Assembly: GCA_010909725.1 (NCBI GenBank)
Contig: JAACMV010000005.1
Location: forward strand, 310,001-374,000
From: Picochlorum sp. 'celeri'
Taxonomy: Eukaryota > Chlorophyta > Trebouxiophyceae
DNA: 64,000 nt
Direction: 5' to 3'
Numbering within the stretch: the stretch's first letter is position 1; each line of letters opens with the position of its first letter. The position numbers were made by a program, and so were the translations under genes. Below the pieces are notes generated by a model, which saw only the letters and a list, made by a program, of their open reading frames with translations, had not been told where the DNA came from and ran no database searches. Shown here one piece after another: positions 40,034 to 50,034 of the stretch.

Positions 40034-42706
40034 TTAAAACATTTTCCAAGAGGAATCATGTCTCCAGTGCCAGTTGATTCTGAGGTATAACGCTACGAGA
40101 CACAAGCATACAAATCCATAGTAGTAGCCGATTAGAATACAAATGTTTCGCGTTGCTGTGTCGACTTGATATCCCAATGTATCTATGAACATTTCACCTG
40201 GGGTGTCCTCAAGAATGATTGACTTGAGCCCAGGAGCCTCTAAAATAAGATTGTACTTATTTTGATTCATTTCTGTTGTAATCATTGCTTCAAAAGCATA
40301 GTAAAATTGACTGAGCCAATGTATCCATCGAAGAACAGGTGAGATTGAATCAACCTCGACCAAAAATCCAGTCAATGATAGCTGCAAGAGCAGAATTGTG
40401 TTCATCACAAATAGACTTGTTCCTGCAGTCTTTGAACATAGCGTAACGAGCATGGCAAGAGCGCCTATGCAAAGATTGAAAAGAATTAAGACGAAAAGGA
40501 AGGAGAAGAAGCGTCCGGCATCAGTCATAAACCCAACCATGAAATAAAATGGTATGGCATAGAGTGTTGCTGGCAGAGCTCGAAGCAGCAGTCCATCAAC
40601 AAAAAGTTTGGAAAGGACATATAAAGATCCATTGTAGAGCCCTTGCTTAATTTCTGCCGTCACCACCATTCTCTCATGTATAAGAAGGTCTATTGAGGTG
40701 ATGGATGTGAAGGCCAAAAAGCACAACGAAATGAAAATACTGCCATATCGCGCCTGCACCCCATCTGTATCCAGCGACACGTCGTAAAAAATTCCTCCAA
40801 CAATCAATCCAGCACATGTTGAGATGACAACATGCAAAACAAGAAGACTCCTGTTCCTCCACATATCCCTAAAAGTCCTATTGAATAATAATGTGATTTG
40901 GAGGCATACACCAGGTGTTTTCTTATGGGTAATGCTTTTCCATGGCACTTCCTCCTTTGAATCAAGGGCTACATTTGCTGTTTGGCTCTTGGTATCGCCA
41001 ATAATCCGAATGAGCGTTTCAGTATTGCTCAAAACATCAATCATAGAATCAGCAATCGGTCGACCCTTTTCCACAGACATGTCAAGGCTGGACAATACGT
41101 GCCTAGCCCCTGTAGGAGGGCCTTGGTACACAACTCTTCCCTCAGCTAAGAAGATGACTTTATCGAGCGCATTGAACATGTCGTCACTTGGCTGATGTAT
41201 AGAGTAGAGAACAACCCTTCCCCTCTTTGCCAAAGATTTCAAAGCCATTGCAATCATGAGTGCATTGTATGAATCCAATCCAGACAATGGCTCATCAAGA
41301 ACTATGCATTCTGGATCACTAACTAATGCCATGCCAATAGTCACCCTCCTTCGCTCACCACCAGAGATACCTCCCACATACTCGTCTGCAATATCCTCAA
41401 TTCGAAGCTCATCCAAGATATTTTGCGCACGTTGCTTCACCTCATCACTTGATAAATCAAGCTTCAACACGCCAGTGAAGAGCAATTGCTCCCTCACTGT
41501 CATCGTTGGAATCAGAGAGTCCCTTTGTGGAACAAATGCAACCCTTTTGGGGTCCATGGGTGCCCCATCTAAACAAACATCCCCTGAAACCGTCAGTGTC
41601 TTCAATGAACCGTAAGAATCTCCAGATAAAGCCGATAATAGAGTCGTTTTTCCACACCCGCTTGGACCCAACACACCCACAACCTCACCAGATGGTGCAT
41701 CCCCTGAACAAGATGATACTATGGCCCATCTCTCAGAATCAGCTGCATCGGTCCTATGCAGACGAGCAACTTGGCCTCTTTTTGATGCGCGATCCCCATC
41801 ATCTGTCACATGTGTATTCCGTCCCTTCCGTCCCTGTGAGAGCGTTGTCCACACAGACACATTCGTCCACGTGAGACAGTGATACCCTCCAGACTCTTCC
41901 ACCCCCTGTGTCATGCCACGTGGCTGCACCGTATCAAACAACGATGCTATTTTAAACCAATACAACAGCACCATTACACTGATAAAACACAAAACAATAG
42001 TCGGTATCGCAGCAAGACATGCATTCAAACCAACATGTACAGAGGTCCCATTGTACGCAAGAGAGGGAGCATTTGCCTCTTCTCCTTCTTCCTCCTGCTG
42101 AGGCACACACTGTCCAGTAGAACACGTCACTCCAATCTCTGGCACAAGAAACTCTGGAACATTCAGGGTGCATGCCCCTGCATCATCGCATGTAAAACTT
42201 GCTGGTCCTTGCACGCCACTCACAAATGCTTTTACAAATGTAGACCCGGTACTACAGTCTTCATCAGACACGCATTCGCATCCAATAGAACCACAGCTGA
42301 TTGTTGCACCTCCAGTATCACACTCGACTGCATCGCACGCAACCTGATTGGCATAGTCGACAATCCCAAACGTAAAACTACAGTTGCCCGCCTTGGCTTC
42401 TTCCGAGGCAAAACACCGAACTCGAACACTATCAGGCTCGATGAGATTCGTCACCAAATCAGGTGATGTTGTCGTACAAGCGAATGCTTTGGGTATCGTT
42501 GGATACCCTTTCAGAAATGCAAACTCAGAATAACACGTGGCGGAACCATCCGAGCTGCAGTCAGTATCGGATTCACAGACCCGTGAGCAATCGTCACCGT
42601 GAAACCCTAGTAAACATGACTCAGACGTTGTCGTGTTTTGAGCAACAAGATGCCACGGGAATCCCACCGCCAGGAGCGACAAGACGACCATCCAATTCGA
42701 GACCAT
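40034..42706 (-). CDS. ABCG half-transporter with cysteine-rich ectodomain (plant ABCG24/28-like layout)
   Basis: 890 aa, single exon. Order: signal peptide (VVLSLLAVGFPWHLVA), an extracellular Cys-rich domain (about 25-225; CLLGFHGDDCSRVCESDTDC and CECVSDEDC), an extra membrane helix (about 230-250), the ATPase domain (about 300-560), and six C-terminal helices. ATPase motifs: GVLGPSGCGKTTLLSALSG (Walker A), YVGGISGGERRRVTIGMALV (signature), CIVLDEPLSGLDSYNA (Walker B), LYSIHQPSDDMFNALDK (H loop). Nucleotide domain before membrane domain is the ABCG order. Substrate unknown; ABCG proteins mostly export lipids or hydrophobic compounds. TATATA at 42746-42751 and TATAAAAAG at 42762-42770 lie just upstream of the ATG. 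Confidence 0.94.
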   Translation of the reverse strand: MVSNWMVVLSLLAVGFPWHLVAQNTTTSESCLLGFHGDDCSRVCESDTDCSSDGSATCYSEFAFLKGYPTIPKAFACTTTSPDLVTNLIEPDSVRVRCFASEEAKAGNCSFTFGIVDYANQVACDAVECDTGGATISCGSIGCECVSDEDCSTGSTFVKAFVSGVQGPASFTCDDAGACTLNVPEFLVPEIGVTCSTGQCVPQQEEEGEEANAPSLAYNGTSVHVGLNACLAAIPTIVLCFISVMVLLYWFKIASLFDTVQPRGMTQGVEESGGYHCLTWTNVSVWTTLSQGRKGRNTHVTDDGDRASKRGQVARLHRTDAADSERWAIVSSCSGDAPSGEVVGVLGPSGCGKTTLLSALSGDSYGSLKTLTVSGDVCLDGAPMDPKRVAFVPQRDSLIPTMTVREQLLFTGVLKLDLSSDEVKQRAQNILDELRIEDIADEYVGGISGGERRRVTIGMALVSDPECIVLDEPLSGLDSYNALMIAMALKSLAKRGRVVLYSIHQPSDDMFNALDKVIFLAEGRVVYQGPPTGARHVLSSLDMSVEKGRPIADSMIDVLSNTETLIRIIGDTKSQTANVALDSKEEVPWKSITHKKTPGVCLQITLLFNRTFRDMWRNRSLLVLHVVISTCAGLIVGGIFYDVSLDTDGVQARYGSIFISLCFLAFTSITSIDLLIHERMVVTAEIKQGLYNGSLYVLSKLFVDGLLLRALPATLYAIPFYFMVGFMTDAGRFFSFLFVLILFNLCIGALAMLVTLCSKTAGTSLFVMNTILLLQLSLTGFLVEVDSISPVLRWIHWLSQFYYAFEAMITTEMNQNKYNLILEAPGLKSIILEDTPGEMFIDTLGYQVDTATRNICILIGYYYGFVCLCLVALYLRINWHWRHDSSWKMF

Positions 42707-43418
42707 TTTCGTATCACGAGTATCGAAGGATCCTAGTCTCTCTTGTATATACCATAGTATCCTTTTTATAAAAAGAGCAAAATTATATCACAGAATTCCT
42801 ATGTACGACACGGGTATACAGCCTGAACTCAACAAGTTGGTATTCGGACTTTTCAAAATGTACCGTATTATTCGGAATGGCTACTACTACTGTGGTGGGA
42901 ATTCTCATCCATCCTCATGATTATTATTCCTTCTACTGCCAATCCTATCAAGACTCTTGTTGGAAGCGATCTGCAAGAGCTGCCAACAAAAAGATGTGGC
43001 ATCATCAATCATCGATTCAGGCTGGTGCTTGGCGACAACCAGCCTCTTTTTTTCTCTAGTCTCCGAGATGACTCAGAGATGTGGCACATGGATATGATGG
43101 AATTCTGTACACGTGTGTTGTTCATTGCATTCAATCTGAGAAGGAATATCGCATTCTCTGTCACATGCATAGATGGCCGACTGCGGCCGTCGTACATATA
43201 TCCCTCATGAGGGATGGCATTCCGACACCGGGATCCAGAGGAATCTTGGCACGAAAGATTCCCTCATGCATCTTCTCTGATGAAGGGGGCGACACGTGCA
43301 CGGAATTTCCGTATTCGTACAATTTCAATTCACCTTTGGTTACATTAATTGAATATATTGTTTTAGACATCGAAGAAGAGAGTACAAGGATATTATTCAT
43401 GAGTTGAATATTGGTAGA
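42707..43418. promoter_or_regulatory. Divergent promoter region, ABCG transporter / SYLF gene
   Basis: 712 bp. TATA candidates for the transporter at 42746-42770. A 16-bp perfect palindrome ATCCCTCATGAGGGAT at 43200-43215, and an inverted repeat ACGGAA-T-TTCCGT at 43300-43312 next to CACGTG at 43294-43299. No gene-like frame. Confidence 0.4.
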
Positions 43419-44699
43419 ATGACGACAACAGAAGCACCTCCTCTTGGAGGTGGAGGGACAAGGCATGTGAGCGATAAGAAAACGCTGTCTATCCACGACC
43501 TTCGGTCGTTGATGATGGAAGTGAGTGATGATAATGAACATACACTGGATGATGATGATGTTATGGCAGCATCGACTCGGCGAGTGCTGCAAAAGTCTGC
43601 AAGTGATGTGCATGGTACCAGCCTGCAGCGGAAAAAAATGGCACGGTCACCCTTGGCCAAGCAGATATCGTGCAATGGATTGAATCGAACAAGCAGTATG
43701 AGTCTTAGTAGCTGGGAGTATTTGAAGCAGCATGATGCATTGCCTGTGAATACGACGCTGTCGCGGCGTGTGGAGAAGAAGTTGTCCAAGATGTGTCAAA
43801 GAGCACTCAAATTGCTGGAAACCTTGGAGCAGCCCGTGTCCTCCAAGATTGATATGTGTCAAGAACCAGCCCTTCCTTCGTCAGCGATACGGTTTTCGAA
43901 AGCATTAGTATTCTTCTGGCATCGTAAAGCAGGGTTTCTAGGGTCCTATACCTGGGGATATGGGTTTGTCATTTCTAGTATTGCACCTGGCCTGTGGAGT
44001 GCTCCCGTCTTCATCAAGGATCGATACATGTCACTCGGTCTCACCGTGGGGCTTTCGGCGAGTGACGCTGTATTTGCGATACCTGATAATACGGGAGTCA
44101 TCCCGTTTATTCGAACTTCGTATCACTGTAATGGTGATTTTGAAATCTCTTCTGGGGTGACACCCTATGATACCCATCAGGATGGGCCCAGCTATATACG
44201 AACGTCTGTGGTCAAACGATCACATGGAGATGTGATAGATTCATCTTCAAAAATTAAGAAATACGAGGTTGACACGAGTATGATTGTCGATATGTCTGTC
44301 AAGTGTGGTGTGGAGGCTGTGGATGACTCATTGAATACAGCACTGTACATGGACACGAATCTCTCTCCGCGTGATATTTTGGATGGAGCTGTCCAAATAC
44401 CTACACAATTGTATCCTTTATATGAATATCTTCGATCTAGAATCCAAAACAAAGGTCATATGGAGAGGCGAACAACACACTTGTTTGAAAAGGAGCGAGT
44501 GAAGAATGTAAATAGGATTAATAGGAGTAGCGTGTCGTCGTCATCGTCCAGAGATTTGCAGCGATGGAAGTCAACGCAGTCATTGGACTCTGGTATGCAT
44601 GATACATGGCGGTCCAGTGATCCTGGTGAGGACTCTCATGGGACAAGCTGCTTGTTTGGTGATGATGCTTTGCTGGAGATTGATCTTGGTGATCCCTGA
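43419..44699 (+). CDS. SYLF-domain (Ysc84/SH3YL1-like) lipid-binding protein
   Basis: 426 aa from the ATG at 43419 (the frame is open upstream but starts with TTG). The N-terminal ~150 residues are Ser- and Arg-rich. The SYLF (DUF500) domain spans about 150-320: AFSKALVFFWHRKAGFLGSY-like entry, YTWGYGFVISSIAPGLWSAP, VGLSASDAVFAIPDNTGVIP. SYLF domains bind phosphoinositides and often link membranes to actin or endocytosis. No SH3 or FYVE domain follows; the tail is basic and Ser-rich, ending in acidic residues. The central block departs from yeast Ysc84 by insertions after residue 240 (a polar stretch with SGVTPYDTHQDGPSY). Function in this organism is inferred only from the domain. Confidence 0.75.
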   Translation: MTTTEAPPLGGGGTRHVSDKKTLSIHDLRSLMMEVSDDNEHTLDDDDVMAASTRRVLQKSASDVHGTSLQRKKMARSPLAKQISCNGLNRTSSMSLSSWEYLKQHDALPVNTTLSRRVEKKLSKMCQRALKLLETLEQPVSSKIDMCQEPALPSSAIRFSKALVFFWHRKAGFLGSYTWGYGFVISSIAPGLWSAPVFIKDRYMSLGLTVGLSASDAVFAIPDNTGVIPFIRTSYHCNGDFEISSGVTPYDTHQDGPSYIRTSVVKRSHGDVIDSSSKIKKYEVDTSMIVDMSVKCGVEAVDDSLNTALYMDTNLSPRDILDGAVQIPTQLYPLYEYLRSRIQNKGHMERRTTHLFEKERVKNVNRINRSSVSSSSSRDLQRWKSTQSLDSGMHDTWRSSDPGEDSHGTSCLFGDDALLEIDLGDP

Positions 44700-45108
44700 T
44701 TACCTCTTTCTTTCTGAGAGATTGTGCGTGAGTCCTCATGATGAGGAAGAGTGATAATGAGAGATACTTGTGTTCTTTTTTGTGTCGCCTGAAAATAAAT
44801 TTGAATGAGCAGTTCTTCTTTGCAATTGTCAATGTATGTATATGAGATTCATCATCAGGTCAAGAGTATCATAGTATCATACACTGATGTACATATAGGC
44901 TGATGTACAGTCTCGATCGTATTCGTGTCACTCCAGTGGCTCATTTGAAGTACACTGGTGACCAATCTTGCAAGAAGAGTAAGTCTGGCTTGCCTGATCC
45001 TCCTTCAGCCCAATTCAGAAAGAAGAGAAATTGCGTGAACATACCGCTCTTTGAATCACAGAATGTAATAACCATTTACTATTAGTAGTACACAAGTATA
45101 TTAATGGT
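44700..45108. other. Intergenic region upstream of the RNF10-like gene
   Basis: 409 bp. A 60-codon frame at 44903-45085 (+, MYSLDRIRVTPVAHLKYTGD) has no recognisable features and could be an upstream ORF of the next gene. No RNA gene seen. Confidence 0.3.
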
Positions 45109-46911
45109 ATGGATTCCGGGAGCAGCTCTCGCAGGAGCCAAACGACGAGAGCAGCGAATCATTTGTTGCAGGGAATGACTGTGACGCAGTCAGGACAGCG
45201 ACGAGAACGGCGACAGCAGAATTATGGGCATTCTCGAAGACAAAAGTCCAGCCAAGGGTTCGATCGAGGGTCGTTTCTCCGAGCGAATTATCGCTTCGGG
45301 GTGCTTGTCAACAGCAGCAATACTGCTCAAGAAAATGGTGGATTGTTGGAATGGGAGGATGTGGTTATTCTAGAAATGACGGCGAGCACAATGCCGCATT
45401 GTCCTATTAGTTTAGAAGAGGTAGAGCTGCCGTATATCACGCCATGTGGCCATGTGTTTAGTTTGGTGTCTGTCGTGACCCATATGCTCTGTGCAACATC
45501 ACGAGAGTATGATGATGTGATGAGGGGCACCAGCCCATGTCCTTTGTGTGGTGTTGATATGAGTATGAAGGAGATTCGTCCGATTCAGATCCGGGTGGTG
45601 GACAAGGAGGCCGGTCTAGATGGGAAGGGGGCAGTTGAATCATTTTGGTTGGTGGGGAGGCGACGGAATTCTTCAGAGGTGATGCCTGTTCATTCGTGTG
45701 ATGCGGTGGACACAGGATGCTATCCTGTATCAATGCCTAGATTTTGTAGAACAATGGTTGTAGAGAATCCCTTGGATTTATGGCTGTATATCGTTCGTAG
45801 ATTAGCTGAGATGTCAGAGTGTGTTCGGTTGGAAGGTGGACAGGAAGCCGAATACCTCCTCCCAGGACATCTCGCGTCGATACAAGTCGTGATGGGTCAT
45901 TGCAGAATGATGTGTGAGAGAACATCGCATGAAATGGGATGGATAGAGGCATTGGAGCAGTGTGTTGCAGAGACAATGAAAGCATCGCAACAGGCAGAGG
46001 AGGATCGCCGGAGGATGAAGCATTTGGATGAGGAGTTTCCCAGCCTTCATGTATCACATATAGAGAGTAGCAGTAGAGAGAGAGATTCCGAAATGAATGA
46101 AAAGAAGAAAACGAATGTGATTGTGCGTTGCTCCGTGCCTGACCATCTGTTGTCACAGGATGTGCCCAGAGATGATGATGAGATGGTGTATCTCTACCAA
46201 AAGTCTGATGGACAATGGATATTTTTGAACACATTGAACATGAAAATGTTACATCGATGGAAAGAAGGATATCAGGAGTTGCCTAAAAGCATTCAGGCAC
46301 ATGTACTTGAGGTGGAGAGGTATACCCAGACTGAGCAAATGCAAAAGAGGTTGAGAGTTTTTTCACATATTCCTGTTAGTGCCACATTCTACTTGTGTGA
46401 AGTGGATCTCTCTGATATCATACCTGCAGATATTATGGTGGAGTTTGAGGATGAATTATTAAAGAGGAAGGAGAAGAGGATCCTGGCAGAGAAGCAGCGA
46501 GCAAGACTTGAGAAACGGGAGAGGAGGAAGAAGACTGTTGAATCAGAGCGATTACCCTTTCGTATTGAGGATATGCCTCGTCTTACTGGTGGCTCTGATG
46601 ACGATGACCAGGCACAAAACATCTTTGGCGATGATACAAATAATGATGTCGGACAACCAGGCATCAATTATGCAAAGATTGCAGAGCTTGGGTTTGCCGC
46701 AACAGGTCCATCACTGGGAGGGAGTGTTGAAGAGATGCCATCGACATCACCGTCGCTTGGACATGCACCGGCATGGGTGTCAATGAGTAGTAGTGCATCG
46801 AAAGAGCGGCTACAAACCGACCCATCTTTGCCAGAAATGACAAAGCCTGGCTCTCGAAAGAAAAAAGGCACGAAACAGCTCTTGTTCTCAACATCTCAAA
46901 GACAGTACTGA
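45109..46911 (+). CDS. RNF10-family RING protein with half-degenerate RING
   Basis: 600 aa, single exon. The N terminus is like RNF10: RGSFLRANYRFGVLVNSSN followed by LEWEDVVIL, just before the RING (residues 98-147). RNF10 ubiquitinates uS3 and uS5 on stalled 40S subunits. The RING keeps ligands C113, H115, C144 and C147 (zinc site 2), but positions 2, 5 and 6 of the cross-brace are Ser (S101, S118, S121), leaving only C98 of site 1. The downstream region retains the family's DDEMVYLYQKSDGQWIFLN and LSDIIPADIMVEFEDELLKR blocks, and the C-terminal KYAKIAELGFA-like motif (INYAKIAELGFAATG). So the family assignment is good although the RING is altered. Confidence 0.87.
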   Translation: MDSGSSSRRSQTTRAANHLLQGMTVTQSGQRRERRQQNYGHSRRQKSSQGFDRGSFLRANYRFGVLVNSSNTAQENGGLLEWEDVVILEMTASTMPHCPISLEEVELPYITPCGHVFSLVSVVTHMLCATSREYDDVMRGTSPCPLCGVDMSMKEIRPIQIRVVDKEAGLDGKGAVESFWLVGRRRNSSEVMPVHSCDAVDTGCYPVSMPRFCRTMVVENPLDLWLYIVRRLAEMSECVRLEGGQEAEYLLPGHLASIQVVMGHCRMMCERTSHEMGWIEALEQCVAETMKASQQAEEDRRRMKHLDEEFPSLHVSHIESSSRERDSEMNEKKKTNVIVRCSVPDHLLSQDVPRDDDEMVYLYQKSDGQWIFLNTLNMKMLHRWKEGYQELPKSIQAHVLEVERYTQTEQMQKRLRVFSHIPVSATFYLCEVDLSDIIPADIMVEFEDELLKRKEKRILAEKQRARLEKRERRKKTVESERLPFRIEDMPRLTGGSDDDDQAQNIFGDDTNNDVGQPGINYAKIAELGFAATGPSLGGSVEEMPSTSPSLGHAPAWVSMSSSASKERLQTDPSLPEMTKPGSRKKKGTKQLLFSTSQRQY

Positions 46912-46947
46912 CATTGCTTGGCATTGCTTGTTTCATACAACCATGAC

Positions 46948-46965
46948 TAATAATAATAATAATAA
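46948..46965 (+). repeat. TAA microsatellite, six copies
   Basis: Six TAA units in the short convergent spacer between the RNF10-like and GDPD genes. Confidence 0.8.
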
Positions 46966-46969
46966 TGTT

Positions 46970-49207
46970 TTATGTGAAAAATTCATCTGGACTACCAATC
47001 GGAGACAATGCTGAAATATTAATCTGTGAGGCCATTCTATCCAAATCCATGAGCTGGAGTTCACTCACCGATGGATCTGAGCAAAGTTCAACCAAAGACG
47101 ATGGCGATCGCATGCTGTTGGACAACATGCTTGCTGTTTTGTTCGTCTGTTTTCCAATACGAGCAACATCATCCATAATGATAGCATCAATGCCTGCATC
47201 TTTCTGTTTTGAATATGTCTGAATATTATTGTTCATGTCCCCATACGTGAACAGATATAAACCATGCTGATGGAACATTGGAACAACAGTATCCAACCGA
47301 TCAACAATTGAAGAAATCTCTGCCACCACACCGTGCAATTTGTTGGCTTGAGCAAACTGCAAGGCTGCCTCAACACTATTCATACGGGGATCTTTGAACA
47401 CCTTTGTCCCTCCACAGGTCAAGAAGAAGACATTAAACTTGCACTGCTTCAACCGAAGCAGTTCTGCACAAGCCGGATCAAATGTCGAAAAAATAACTTT
47501 TCTCCGACCATACTCTTCCAGAACAGTCGACAGAACAGCGTCGACAAAAAAGTTTCTGGAATAAAACCTGGTCCCCATGGCAACAATCTCCTCATCTGTT
47601 GGATACTTGAGTTCAATATTAAACCCCAACCATGTCGGAGTCATCCGAAATGCTTGTCGAAGCGATGCAAACGAGTCATCAGATAAAAATACTCGCATTT
47701 GATTCAACTCGTGACTCAAATCACTCGGAGACGCAGGAGACATGGAATGCATTGGCTTGTAAAAGATATTTCTATACATGTCCTCCCCAGACGTCATTGT
47801 CCTCTTCAAAGAAGCCTCCCTCTTGTTCTTCTCCACCTTGATAGCTTCACCTTTATGATGTTCAGACGGATTACTCATTCGCTCGGCAAAATCCTTGCTA
47901 CGAACCTGATCGCTCCGAATCAATGGTAACGCAACCTTGATCTGAGTCTTGCCCAACCCCAGAGTCACTTCAAAATCATGATGCACAACCACCTCATTAT
48001 CCGATGTCAAGTGAACATCAAATTCAATAAAATCAGAATGATTCAACGCCGCCTTTTGAAACGACAACAGCGTATTCTCTCTGACTGAGTGACCCTGAAC
48101 TTTACTCGCTCCACTCCCTCTATGGCCAATATCCAACGTCACCTGTTTCCCCGAAGTCCACGGCGTTCGTTGTATACTACATAGCGTATTTTTAGGATGT
48201 GACAGTTCTTTCACGACCAAATACGTCGCCTTGAAAATACCTGCCAACTTGAAGTCCCGCAGGGAAAGTAACGACACGGCAAACTCCCCCTCCAAATCTA
48301 TAATACTCTCCACAGGGACAAATCCTCGAGCAAACACATCCCCTGAACTATCCAAAATATCAATACCAAATTCCAAATCCTCCATACACTGCCCATTCAT
48401 TATATACATGACAGAATCCTTGGTCTCCTGATCCCCAAGAGACACATGACTGTACACCTCACACGCAAATTCCTTCCCCCCAGGCACACTAGCATCCTTT
48501 GCCCTCGCTTCATACAATCGCACACGATGCTCCTGATTGTACTCTGGATACAATTTGACAAGAGGCTCTGTACTCCCAGGAGGACTCTCCACTCGCAACT
48601 GCAAAGCACCAGCCCCAGACCCATGAACCCAACCTGAATCCACAACATCCTTCCCAGACAATGTAAACGTGCACTGAACCACCCCATCGTCAGGAATGGT
48701 ATACACATGCCTACTGAACACATCCCAAAGTAAAGGACGCTTGTTTGGATGCGATCTATTCCCATTCGCGACGACTCTATACCGAAACGGCAACGCAGCA
48801 GGCAGCAGTATCGTATCCGACACCCACACAGAATCACTACCTTCCAACCTCTTCAGCCGAATCAGATTCCCAAGGTTCCATGAACCCAATTCAGATATAT
48901 TCCCAACCACACCGAGACTGGAAAAGCTGTCATCCGAAGCATCCGTACCATGTGGGGTATTCACTCGGAATGACACCGCCACAGAACCCCCCTTGCCATT
49001 TTCTGTGGCCTTTTGTTGCTCCACAGACTGACTTTTGTTCTTCATGAGTGAGTAATATGTACGTTGCATTCCATATGTGGCAGAGACGCCTTCCCTAGGA
49101 GTGGAAGAATGCAAGGTCTGTGTCAGAAAAAATCCATTCAAATCTATCGATTTAAGAAACTTGACCGAGCCACCATCCCCGAGTAGCCATAAACAATGGC
49201 CCTGCAT
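46970..49207 (-). CDS. Glycerophosphodiester phosphodiesterase with CBM20 (GPCPD1/GDE5-like)
   Basis: 745 aa, single exon. A CBM20 starch-binding domain (about 75-185: VAVSFRVNTPHG, GVVGNISELGSWNLGNLIRL, LPAALPFRYRVVANGN) precedes a middle region and a GDPD TIM barrel (about 365-700). Catalytic motifs: LDIGHRGSGASKVQGHSVRE (the HRG), EN, SDFIEFDVHLTSDNEVVVHH, and later NIELKYPTDEE and TYGDMN. This is the GPCPD1/GDE5 layout; the enzyme hydrolyses glycerophosphocholine to glycerol-3-phosphate and choline in the cytosol. There is no SPX domain, unlike yeast GDE1. It can release phosphate-containing metabolites from membrane lipids, a loose thematic link with the VTC module 20 kb away. Convergent with the RNF10-like gene. 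Confidence 0.93.
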   Translation of the reverse strand: MQGHCLWLLGDGGSVKFLKSIDLNGFFLTQTLHSSTPREGVSATYGMQRTYYSLMKNKSQSVEQQKATENGKGGSVAVSFRVNTPHGTDASDDSFSSLGVVGNISELGSWNLGNLIRLKRLEGSDSVWVSDTILLPAALPFRYRVVANGNRSHPNKRPLLWDVFSRHVYTIPDDGVVQCTFTLSGKDVVDSGWVHGSGAGALQLRVESPPGSTEPLVKLYPEYNQEHRVRLYEARAKDASVPGGKEFACEVYSHVSLGDQETKDSVMYIMNGQCMEDLEFGIDILDSSGDVFARGFVPVESIIDLEGEFAVSLLSLRDFKLAGIFKATYLVVKELSHPKNTLCSIQRTPWTSGKQVTLDIGHRGSGASKVQGHSVRENTLLSFQKAALNHSDFIEFDVHLTSDNEVVVHHDFEVTLGLGKTQIKVALPLIRSDQVRSKDFAERMSNPSEHHKGEAIKVEKNKREASLKRTMTSGEDMYRNIFYKPMHSMSPASPSDLSHELNQMRVFLSDDSFASLRQAFRMTPTWLGFNIELKYPTDEEIVAMGTRFYSRNFFVDAVLSTVLEEYGRRKVIFSTFDPACAELLRLKQCKFNVFFLTCGGTKVFKDPRMNSVEAALQFAQANKLHGVVAEISSIVDRLDTVVPMFHQHGLYLFTYGDMNNNIQTYSKQKDAGIDAIIMDDVARIGKQTNKTASMLSNSMRSPSSLVELCSDPSVSELQLMDLDRMASQINISALSPIGSPDEFFT

Positions 49208-49389
49208 TCCTCTTTCAGGTATAGATAAGCAAATTTTATCTTGTAAATAACAGCATCGAGCGTATCATCCTTTACACAGACGGTGGTGCTCGGTGGTTGC
49301 CAATCGACTGCAATCGATCGCAATCAAACATCAAAATTGGCGTCGATTTGATTCATGTAGTAGATTTTGGTAGCTTTTATTAACATTAA

Positions 49390-50034
49390 ATGAAGAATAT
49401 GGTCAGTAATCGGGCGATAGTGTGCTTGTTGCTGGCGGTGGTGACTATGGCAGTAACTAGGCCAGTGGAGGGGATTGAGTTTGATCTTGTCTTTCAGACG
49501 AAATGTGTGTATGAGGAAATTATCTTTGAGTCAAATGTGCTCTTAAAGTTTGATGCATTCCAGCACTCTTCGCGCGATTCAAAGGTTCCATTGACTGTTC
49601 GGGTGATGGATGAGGCTGGGGAGGAGCGGTTTAGCAAGGTTGATGTGGATCATCTAGAAACAACGCTGTCTAATTTCCAGGAAGGTAGATATAAGATTTG
49701 CTTTACAGCAAAGAATTATCACACTGCGCAGAATACCAGGATTAATTTTGTGTGGGAAGAGGGGGTTGATTCGACTGATTGGGAGAGTGTGGCGAAACGG
49801 GACAAGATGGATGCGGTGCACACGGAATTGTTGAGGTTGGAGGAGGCTGCGCATGTGATGCATTATGAGTTGCAGCATATTCGTCGTAAAGAGGAGGAGA
49901 TGCGGGATGTGAATGAGAAGACGAATTCATTGGTTGCGTTTCTTAGTATTGGGGCTTTGTTCACGTGTGTGGGGTTGGCAGTGTTCCAAGTGTGGACACT
50001 GAGAAAGTTTTTCAAGAGGAAAAAGGTGTTGTGA
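49390..50034 (+). CDS. p24 / TMED family cargo receptor
   Basis: 214 aa. Signal peptide (IVCLLLAVVTMAVTRPVEG), GOLD domain (about 28-125) with the two conserved cysteines (QTKCVYEEI and RYKICFTAKN), a coiled coil (about 140-180, LLRLEEAAHVMHYELQHIRR), one membrane helix (VAFLSIGALFTCVGLAVFQV) and a short cytosolic tail ending FFKRKKVL. The FF pair binds COPII and the terminal KKxx (KKVL) binds COPI, so it cycles between the ER and the Golgi and helps load GPI-anchored and other cargo. Subfamily (beta, delta or alpha) not decided. Complete and ordinary. Confidence 0.95.
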   Translation: MKNMVSNRAIVCLLLAVVTMAVTRPVEGIEFDLVFQTKCVYEEIIFESNVLLKFDAFQHSSRDSKVPLTVRVMDEAGEERFSKVDVDHLETTLSNFQEGRYKICFTAKNYHTAQNTRINFVWEEGVDSTDWESVAKRDKMDAVHTELLRLEEAAHVMHYELQHIRRKEEEMRDVNEKTNSLVAFLSIGALFTCVGLAVFQVWTLRKFFKRKKVL

